A DNA stretch of 5,546 nt, taken from contig CAMLPA010000249.1 of assembly GCA_946481605.1 (NCBI GenBank), forward strand, positions 1-5,546, read 5' to 3'. The translations under genes were made by a program, and so were the position numbers. Shown in pieces: positions 1 through 5,546 of the stretch (positions are counted from its first letter, which is position 1; each line of letters opens with the position of its first letter). The notes beneath the pieces were generated by a model. That model was not told where the DNA came from and made no database searches. It was given only the letters and a program-made list of their open reading frames with translations. This stretch comes from an uncultured Flavihumibacter sp. Its GTDB lineage: Bacteria; Bacteroidota; Bacteroidia; Chitinophagales; Chitinophagaceae.

Positions 1-2646
1 ACCACTCACCCTGTTGTTCAGGAAACCGAAATCAAGTCCAAAGTTGGTGGTAGCCGTTTTTTCCCAGCGCAGGTCGCCATAAGGCAATGAACTTACGACC
101 AGCCTTGGTTCTCCCGTCATGAGATCGGTAGCCTGTGCACCAACAGATGAATTGACCCTGGCGATGAGTTCCGGGCTCACATTGCTTACGATATTCCGTT
201 GGAAACCATAAGTTGCGCGCAGACTAAATGCGGATAACCAGGCCAGGTTTTTCACGAAAGGCTCATACATCAGGTTGTACCGCAGCCCTAATGCATAAAC
301 GGGGTTGAACTTTTCGCCGGTAAATTGTCCGAAACGGTTGGAGGCATCCGAACGCACGCTGGCGTTTAATACATAACGGTTATCGAAAGCGTAATTCAAT
401 GTACCGTACAGTCCCATTGTATTGGTAACCCTGTCGGTATATACTTTTTTTGTGAGCAGCAAAGAATTTGGCGTAACGATGGAGCCAATTGTAGTAGAAA
501 CAGGGAGGTCTACAAAACTTTTGCCGCGTTCAGGAAGGTACCCGTAATTGGTAGTGGCGAACCCGGTATAATGTACACTGTTCGCCTCCTGGCCCAGCAT
601 GGCGGAAAAAGTATGTTTCAATGCGAAAACTTTGGAATAGCTGATGTTGTTGCGCCAGTTCCAGGATACCTTCTGGTTGTCGTCGGCGTTGTATTCTCCT
701 CCGATGGGGAGTTTGCTACTACGGAAAGCCGCATCCGTGGGCCGTACTGTTCCATAGTCATACATCCTGATTTTAGCAATATACTCCGTACGTTCAGACG
801 CATAAGTATACCCGTTGGTATTGGAGCTGCTGATGCTGAACATGGTGTTGAACCTGATGTTCCGGCTGATGTCGTAGTTCAGGTTCAGGTTGGCGTTCAC
901 GTTCATGGATTTGTTGGCGGAGCCGTTGTTCTCCAGTTCGTTGATCGCGTTAAAGAGGAACCCGCTCCGCAATTTATAATACGACAGGGCACCGGTGGAG
1001 TCGTAAGCAGGAATAGCACGGTTCACTTCGGAGGCATATTTGTATGGTTCCAATTTGAAGAAGCCGTTTGTCTCCGCCTGGTTACCGGATACGCGGATCG
1101 ACGCATTGAGTTTACGACCCAGTCTTGTATTCAATCCAACATTTGCCGTGAAAGTCCGCTGATCGTTGCCCTTTGCCGTACCGTTATTGGTGGAATATCC
1201 GAAAGAGGAATAATACCTGGTGCTGGCATTACCACCAGAAAGATTCAGGTTATGGTTCACACTTACAGGCGTTCTGAAAAGAATATCGAACCAGTCTACA
1301 TTGTTTACCTCAAGTTGCTTCACCCTGGCATTGAACTGCTCATAAGTAGCCCTTCCAAAAAGATAATCGTCGAGCGCACCGGCATAACCGATATTGTTGG
1401 AGTTGGTTGTAGACGTAAGCCCTCTTTCAAAAACTTCCCTGGAAACGGCAATCCTTTGTTTAGAGTTCATTTTTTCCAGTCGGTCGTAGGTCACCCTTTC
1501 TCCGATGTTCACCGTATTGGAATAACTCACCACAGGAGGACCTTCTTTCCCTTTTTTAGTATTGATGACGATCACACCGTTACCTGCGCGCACGCCATAT
1601 ATAGCGGTGGCCGAAGCGTCTTTCAATACGGTGATGTCTTCAATATCATTCGGGTTCAGCCAGGCGATGGCGTTGCCCACGAAATTGCGTACAAAGTCGA
1701 AGTTATCGGGACTGATGTTCCCCAGTCCATCAAGTGTACTGGCTTTAAAAGGAAGCGGATCTTCCTGGATCATGCCATCCACCACCCAGATGGGATCCTG
1801 CGATCCTGTAAGCGTGGACACACCACGCACAATGGTACGCTGTCTGGTACCCACCATGCCGTTATTGTTCAGTACCACCACACCGGGCAAACGCCCTTGT
1901 AAAGCCTGTTCTATGGTATTCACGCCGTTGAAAGCCAGTTCGGAAGCCTTGATGGTACTTACCGAACCCGCGACGTTCGTTTTTTTAATTTGCTGGTAAC
2001 CGGTACTCACGGTTACAGTGGCCTCCATTTCATTCACTTTCACTGTTAACACGATAGCCAGATAGGCACCGTTTTTAACAGTCACTTCTTTGGGTTCATG
2101 CCCCACGGCCGACACCACCAATACCGTTCCAGGTTCAATATCTTTAAATTCAAACTCACCATTCTTGTCGGTGGTTTTTCCTTTGGTAGAGCCTTTAATG
2201 AGCAGGGTAACGCCTTCCAGCGGTTCTCCCTTGTCGTTGCGAACGATCCCTTTCACTTCTACGGGCGGAAGCACTTCAGGCAATCCCACGCCGGCCTTTC
2301 TTTTCACCACTACCGTTTTACCGATGACCGTATAAGTAAGCGGTTGTTCACGGAAACATATTTCCAGCGCGTCTTCAAGGGTCACCCCTTTCAGATCGGC
2401 AAAAACAGGTTCCGCCGATTGAAGCAATGCTTCATCGTAAAAGAATACGTATCCCGTTTGTTTCTGGATGGTTTTGAACACCGTTCCCATAGATGTTCCG
2501 TTCGCTTTAAGCGATACTTTCTGGCTGAAGCCGCGGGCGCTTACCGAGAGGCAGCAGGCGAGCAGCAGGAAACAGGTCAGTCTCATAATCAGCAGTAGTT
2601 TAGACACCCTTCTTCCTGAAAGAAGGGATAAATCTTTGAAAAGCAT
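1..2646 (-). CDS. SusC/RagA-family TonB-linked outer-membrane transporter with STN signalling domain (3' end missing)
   Basis: This is an outer-membrane TonB-dependent transporter of the SusC/RagA family, which normally works with a SusD-like lipoprotein to import glycans or peptides; the substrate cannot be told. I read one unbroken minus-strand frame of 882 residues to the window edge. Numbering from the ATG at 2646: an Arg/Lys-containing n-region, a hydrophobic core (about 25-34) and a likely cleavage after SVSA (37); an STN domain (about 43-115); a CarboxypepD_reg-like beta-sandwich (about 131-210); a plug with GRLPGVV (251-257), WVVDG (287-291), NPNDIEDI (331-338) and VLKDASATAIYG (340-351); then a beta-barrel with RSDASNRFG (765-773) and LRATYG. 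SusC proteins usually have about 1,000-1,150 residues, so some 200 are missing. The start is uncertain. ATG 2646 follows an A-rich stretch and fits the long n-region I recall in relatives ending in an LLIM[KR]LT-like motif; ATG 2586 also gives a good signal peptide, and ATG 2688 is in frame. The gene lies downstream of fecR on the same strand, so co-transcription is likely. Confidence 0.93.
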   Translation of the reverse strand, partial: MLFKDLSLLSGRRVSKLLLIMRLTCFLLLACCLSVSARGFSQKVSLKANGTSMGTVFKTIQKQTGYVFFYDEALLQSAEPVFADLKGVTLEDALEICFREQPLTYTVIGKTVVVKRKAGVGLPEVLPPVEVKGIVRNDKGEPLEGVTLLIKGSTKGKTTDKNGEFEFKDIEPGTVLVVSAVGHEPKEVTVKNGAYLAIVLTVKVNEMEATVTVSTGYQQIKKTNVAGSVSTIKASELAFNGVNTIEQALQGRLPGVVVLNNNGMVGTRQRTIVRGVSTLTGSQDPIWVVDGMIQEDPLPFKASTLDGLGNISPDNFDFVRNFVGNAIAWLNPNDIEDITVLKDASATAIYGVRAGNGVIVINTKKGKEGPPVVSYSNTVNIGERVTYDRLEKMNSKQRIAVSREVFERGLTSTTNSNNIGYAGALDDYLFGRATYEQFNARVKQLEVNNVDWFDILFRTPVSVNHNLNLSGGNASTRYYSSFGYSTNNGTAKGNDQRTFTANVGLNTRLGRKLNASIRVSGNQAETNGFFKLEPYKYASEVNRAIPAYDSTGALSYYKLRSGFLFNAINELENNGSANKSMNVNANLNLNYDISRNIRFNTMFSISSSNTNGYTYASERTEYIAKIRMYDYGTVRPTDAAFRSSKLPIGGEYNADDNQKVSWNWRNNISYSKVFALKHTFSAMLGQEANSVHYTGFATTNYGYLPERGKSFVDLPVSTTIGSIVTPNSLLLTKKVYTDRVTNTMGLYGTLNYAFDNRYVLNASVRSDASNRFGQFTGEKFNPVYALGLRYNLMYEPFVKNLAWLSAFSLRATYGFQRNIVSNVSPELIARVNSSVGAQATDLMTGEPRLVVSSLPYGDLRWEKTATTNFGLDFGFLNNRVSG
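2607..2627 (-). other. Perfect 8-bp stem-loop near the start of the SusC-like gene
   Basis: CCCTTCTT and AAGAAGGG form a perfect 8-bp inverted repeat around a 5-base loop. If translation begins at 2586, the hairpin sits about 20 bases upstream in the 5' leader and could affect translation or mRNA stability. If it begins at 2646, the hairpin lies inside the coding sequence for the n-region of the signal peptide. No U-run follows on either strand, so it does not look like an intrinsic terminator. The structure is seen directly; any role is inference. Confidence 0.4.
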
Positions 2647-2767
2647 AAATTTGTTCTGGTTTTGGTTGAAAAAGCAGTGACAGGTCATTGCGCACGATGC
2701 CAGACCATACTCCGGGGTGTGTGTCCGCACATCCCGGTTCTGTTTCGTGCCGCGGGTGTTTTGTTTT

Positions 2768-3955
2768 TTATTTGCTGAGGTACAGTGTCCGCCCCTCCAA
2801 GCGGCATTTAATTTTGGCTTCTTCCAGTATCAGGATCACCTGCTGCAGGTCGGCATCCCTGGCTATACCGCCACCGAAGCGTCTTCCCGCGAGTGCCCGA
2901 TCAAAATGTATGGTGATATCGTACCAGCGCGCAAGTTCATTTGCCAGCTCCGCGATACTTTGGTGGGTGAAGGCGAAGTACCCATTCTTCCAGGCCACCA
3001 CATCTTCCACGTCTACCGGCATCTTCACCAGTCGGTTGCCTGCAATCCCCTGTTCTCCCGGCTCCAGCAATACCGATGATTCACCTGCACTGAAACGTAC
3101 ACTTCCTTCCAGCAAAGTCACTTTCACAGGGCCGTTGTCAGTATAACTGTTCACATTGAAATGTGTACCCAACACCGTTGTAATGGTGTTCCCGGCCACA
3201 ACGGAGAAAGGTTTGGAAACATCTTTCGCTACTTCGAGGTAAGCTTCTCCGTTTACTTCCACCTGGCGACCGCCCGCACCAAAGAAGGCGGGGTAACGTA
3301 CACTGCTTCCGGCGTTCAGCCATACCAGTGTACCATCACTCAACCGCAGTTGTATGGCCTTGCTGCCACGGGGGTTGGTCAAGGTATGTATCGCCGCAGT
3401 TACTTCCTTTTCTTCATATACGAGAGTGCCGTCTTTAGCTATGGAAACCGGAATACTTTTCTTGGCGACGGCAACATGAAGACTATCCAAAGAGATGCTT
3501 GTACCGTCTTCCAATGTTACAACTGCCTTAGAAACGATTGGGGCCACGATGGGTTTCGTTTGCTGAGCGATTGCTTTGGGCGTTTCATTTTTGGTAGTTG
3601 AAGGCTGGAAGAACTGGTATGCCGCCAATACAATCAGCCCGGTAACTGCCGCGGCAACGGCCAGTTTCCGCAGGAAAATAAGTTTTGAAGGTGCCTGCGA
3701 AGGCGTTTTCCGGATCGCTTCGGCCCTTTCTATCGCACGCTGTAAGGTGGGTGCCCAACGCTCTTCATCGTACACCAACACCGGTTGGGTATGCTTCAGC
3801 AGCAGCGTAAGTTCTTCCCGAACGACGGCATCGGGCGTTTCCGCGATCAAACGGAACATTTCTTCTGTTTCCACCGCGGAAAGATTATTGTCAGCGTATT
3901 TTGAAAGCAGTATAGTAAGTCGGTTACTGGTCATATTGTAAAGGAATGTTGACAT
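2768..3955 (-). CDS. FecR-family anti-sigma factor with C-terminal DUF4974 domain
   Basis: This is a single-pass inner-membrane regulator. In the family, the cytoplasmic N-terminus holds or activates an ECF sigma factor and the periplasmic part senses the STN domain of a partner outer-membrane transporter. In the 395 residues I see a cytoplasmic helical region (about 8-90), one transmembrane helix (about 97-114, rich in Ala, Val, Leu and Ile), a polar linker, a FecR domain (about 193-290, with NPRGSKAIQLRLSDGTLVWL, AGSSVRYP, VNGEAYLEV and VLGTHFNV), and a C-terminal DUF4974 domain (about 323-393, with NGYFAFTHQSIAELANELAR and LEGRTLYLS). Length and domain order are normal for Bacteroidota. 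The ATG at 3955 is abutted by AAAAGGGG, too close to be a good ribosome site. The ATG at 3934 (residue 8, MTSNRLTILLSKY) begins where the family's conserved N-terminus usually begins and may be the true start. It precedes the SusC-like gene on the same strand, which fits a signalling pair. The usual upstream sigma gene is absent. Confidence 0.93.
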   Translation of the reverse strand: MSTFLYNMTSNRLTILLSKYADNNLSAVETEEMFRLIAETPDAVVREELTLLLKHTQPVLVYDEERWAPTLQRAIERAEAIRKTPSQAPSKLIFLRKLAVAAAVTGLIVLAAYQFFQPSTTKNETPKAIAQQTKPIVAPIVSKAVVTLEDGTSISLDSLHVAVAKKSIPVSIAKDGTLVYEEKEVTAAIHTLTNPRGSKAIQLRLSDGTLVWLNAGSSVRYPAFFGAGGRQVEVNGEAYLEVAKDVSKPFSVVAGNTITTVLGTHFNVNSYTDNGPVKVTLLEGSVRFSAGESSVLLEPGEQGIAGNRLVKMPVDVEDVVAWKNGYFAFTHQSIAELANELARWYDITIHFDRALAGRRFGGGIARDADLQQVILILEEAKIKCRLEGRTLYLSK

Positions 3956-4071
3956 CCCCTTTTATGAAACGATGGGAAAAAACAAAATGCCTAGTGCCGC
4001 CAAAAGTTTTTTTTCCTGGCGTGTTCACCCGGAAAGCCGTCATTAATACCCGCAATACCTATTTTTGCCGC
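3956..4071. promoter_or_regulatory. Divergent intergenic region between fecR and the helicase gene
   Basis: These 116 bases should contain the promoters of both the fecR-SusC operon and the helicase gene, because the two are transcribed away from each other. The region has A- and T-runs (about 3977-3987 and 4006-4014). It also has an interrupted inverted repeat with arms CGCCA (3998-4002) and TGGCG (4017-4021), which could be an operator but is short enough to be chance. On the fecR strand I find TTTG elements but no correctly spaced -33/-7 pair, so the fecR promoter may be one read by an alternative (ECF) sigma factor. That last point is inference. Confidence 0.45.
4060..4067 (+). promoter_or_regulatory. 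Candidate Bacteroidota -7 promoter element (TATTTTTG) for the helicase gene
   Basis: TATTTTTG matches the Bacteroidota -7 consensus TAnnTTTG exactly. It ends four bases before the ATG at 4072, so a transcript started at the usual distance would begin at or next to the start codon. No TTG-type -33 element is visible at the expected spacing near 4036-4042, so this may be chance in a T-rich stretch. Confidence 0.3.
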
Positions 4072-5546
4072 ATGGCTACTTCCAGAAAAACCATTGTGAT
4101 CACCACCGGCGCAGGCGACGCGAAAAAACAAAAAGGAGAACCGGGCTTACTGATCGATCTTACCGCCGAAGGAAATCTACCCTTTGTATTGGACGGCATC
4201 CTTCTCGTAGAAGATAAACAGGGCAAAAGACTGACCCGGTTTCCGTTGCTGAACGAATCTTCCCTGCTGAAATTTAATATGGTTCCAAAGGAAATCAGGA
4301 CCATTCTTTTCCGGTGTACCAAACAGGCATTACAGGAACAAACAGCCTGGTTCCGGGAAAAAAACAAGGATACAGACGGTGAATCCACGGAGGTGCTCAC
4401 CGCTAAAAACCTGCTTACTTTTTTCTACAACCAGTTCCAGCAGCTCAAACCTTTCGCCGGCATGCTGCACTGGTTCTATACTTATATCGACCCTTTACTG
4501 AGTACCACGGCCGAGATCAAAAAAGCCGCCATCAGCGCTTATACACCCAAACTGCATTTTCAATTGCTGCGCACGCCATCGGGAAAACTCAGGCTGCTGG
4601 CTTATATCGATATCAACGGACAAAGTCAACTGTGCAGCGATTTCAAGCAATATGGCTTCCTGCTGCGCCACCGGAACGAGTTCTTCCTGCTGAACCTGCC
4701 CGATGTGGAAGCGCTTCGCCCTTTTGAATATGGTGGTTATATCGACCAGGGTACCGTGCCGGAGGATAAATTCATCCGTGAAAACATCCTTCCCTTAAAA
4801 GAAAAATACCCGGTGAACCTGGAAGTGCTGCTGGTGAAAAAAGAACTTTCCACACCACCTGAGTGCCTGGTAAGATTAAGTGAACTGAACGGCAGTTTCC
4901 TGATGATCAGGCTTCAATGGCAGTATGAAGAACACCTGATTGATGATGATTTTAATACGGAGACGGTCATCGATACGGCACTCGAACGCATTACCATCAA
5001 AAGGCACCAGGAAACGGAAAAGCAGGTGCGCGATATGATCCGCGCTACCAGTCCGCGTTTCAGGACGCAACCTGCCGACTATTGTTACCTGCCTTTCGCG
5101 GAAGCGGAAAAGAACCAGTGGTTCATCAAATTCTACCGGAAACTTTCAGAACATAATATTCCGGTAATGGGCATGGAAACATTGAAGCATTTCAGGTACA
5201 ATCAAAATTTCCCCACACTTGCCATCAAAAGAACCACGAAAGAGCAGGGCTATATCGACCTGCAATTCGAAGTGCTGTACGGCCCCGAAAAGGCCCAGTT
5301 GCCAGACATTAAAAAAGCCATGCAGTTCCACCAGCCTTTCATCCTCCTGAAAGACGGATCGCTGGGTATCATTCCAGAAGAATGGAACAAACAATATGAA
5401 ACCCTGCTCCGGCTTGGAACCGTCGATAAAAACACGCTCCGGCTGTCCGATAAACACTGGAACCTGATCGATCATTACCTCGGAACAGAAGCGGGAGAAA
5501 AACCCATTCTGAAAAAAGATTTTACGGTAAAATGGCAGCAACACCA
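4072..5546 (+). CDS. Probable SNF2-family DEAD/DEAH helicase, N-terminal part (3' end missing)
   Basis: The frame stays open for 491 codons to the right edge. No ATPase motifs are visible, so the assignment rests on the N-terminal region. Residues about 324-470 match, from memory, the segment that precedes the SNF2 ATPase core in large Bacteroidota SNF2 helicases: NIPVMGMETLKHF, GYIDLQFEVLYG, then FILLKDGSLGIIPEEW (423-438) and LRLSDKHWNLID. The first 300 residues form an alpha/beta region that I do not recognise beyond this context. Such proteins are ATP-driven DNA translocases or remodellers acting in the cytoplasm; the specific role is unknown. There is no signal peptide and no obvious membrane segment. 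The start at 4072 (MATSRKTIVITT) has no Shine-Dalgarno sequence. The frame is also open upstream, with a GTG at 4021 and ATGs at 3964 and 3946, but the extra residues look like translated intergenic sequence and would crowd or overlap fecR. It is divergent from fecR and probably functionally separate. A SNF2_N domain right of the window would settle the call. Confidence 0.75.
   Translation, partial: MATSRKTIVITTGAGDAKKQKGEPGLLIDLTAEGNLPFVLDGILLVEDKQGKRLTRFPLLNESSLLKFNMVPKEIRTILFRCTKQALQEQTAWFREKNKDTDGESTEVLTAKNLLTFFYNQFQQLKPFAGMLHWFYTYIDPLLSTTAEIKKAAISAYTPKLHFQLLRTPSGKLRLLAYIDINGQSQLCSDFKQYGFLLRHRNEFFLLNLPDVEALRPFEYGGYIDQGTVPEDKFIRENILPLKEKYPVNLEVLLVKKELSTPPECLVRLSELNGSFLMIRLQWQYEEHLIDDDFNTETVIDTALERITIKRHQETEKQVRDMIRATSPRFRTQPADYCYLPFAEAEKNQWFIKFYRKLSEHNIPVMGMETLKHFRYNQNFPTLAIKRTTKEQGYIDLQFEVLYGPEKAQLPDIKKAMQFHQPFILLKDGSLGIIPEEWNKQYETLLRLGTVDKNTLRLSDKHWNLIDHYLGTEAGEKPILKKDFTVKWQQH

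Noticed and set aside
571..1902. 443-codon plus-strand open frame
   Set aside because: It is the exact codon-register antisense of the SusC-like gene, whose minus-strand frame shows family motifs throughout. The plus-strand translation has no recognisable domain.
2548..2565. Lipoprotein signal (LLLACC) in the transporter signal peptide
   Set aside because: The -2 residue is Leu rather than a typical lipobox residue, SusC proteins are not lipoproteins, and a signal peptidase I site (SVSA) follows directly.
2607..2627. Hairpin as an intrinsic terminator between fecR and the SusC-like gene
   Set aside because: No U-run follows the stem on either strand, and it lies within or just before the transporter coding start.
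2090..3941. Several plus-strand open frames of 70-166 codons
   Set aside because: They lie opposite the SusC-like and fecR genes, show no family motifs and have low-complexity Ser/Pro/Thr-rich or erratic composition.
3946..4071. Upstream extension of the helicase frame (ATG 3946, ATG 3964 or GTG 4021)
   Set aside because: The added residues look like translated intergenic sequence, the longest form would overlap the fecR start, and none of these starts has a ribosome site.
3956..4071. A small ECF sigma gene or small RNA in the divergent gap
   Set aside because: The gap is far too short for a sigma factor, and no convincing RNA fold or terminator is visible.
4059..5544. Minus-strand open frames of 61-132 codons opposite the helicase gene
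   Set aside because: The plus-strand frame is continuous and carries the recognisable helicase-type motifs; these are antisense shadows.

Overview
The window looks like chromosomal DNA from a Bacteroidota bacterium, most likely of the Chitinophaga/Niastella type (family Chitinophagaceae). The evidence is a SusC/RagA-type TonB-linked outer-membrane protein carrying an N-terminal STN signalling domain, a FecR-type anti-sigma factor with the Bacteroidota-specific C-terminal DUF4974 domain, almost no Shine-Dalgarno sequences, and one match to the Bacteroidota -7 promoter element. The lineage is inferred from family resemblance. No rRNA or other phylogenetic marker is present.

Layout: (1) positions 1 to about 2646, minus strand, hold a SusC-like TonB-dependent transporter whose 3' end lies beyond the left edge. 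(2) Positions 2768-3955, minus strand, hold a complete fecR-like gene just upstream of the transporter and co-directional with it. A 121-181 nt leader, depending on the transporter start chosen, separates the two and contains a perfect 8-bp hairpin. (3) Positions 3956-4071 are a short divergent intergenic region. (4) From 4072 to the right edge, plus strand, runs the N-terminal half of what appears to be a SNF2-family DEAD/DEAH helicase. Its ATPase core lies beyond the window.

How the genes fit together: the transporter and FecR look like two parts of a trans-envelope (FecA-FecR-type) signalling relay. Ligand binding at the outer-membrane transporter would be passed through its periplasmic STN domain to the periplasmic part of FecR, which spans the inner membrane once and would control an ECF sigma factor. 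The expected ECF sigma gene is not beside fecR; the divergent helicase gene occupies that position. A SusD-like lipoprotein gene is expected to the left of the window but is not visible. The helicase is probably functionally unrelated. All the other long open frames are antisense or out-of-frame shadows of these three genes. I see no RNA genes, mobile elements or CRISPR arrays, and no strong evidence of a wholly new system. The points most worth following up are the missing sigma partner, the lookalike signalling domains in the two adjacent proteins, the extended plug of the transporter, and the start-region structures.
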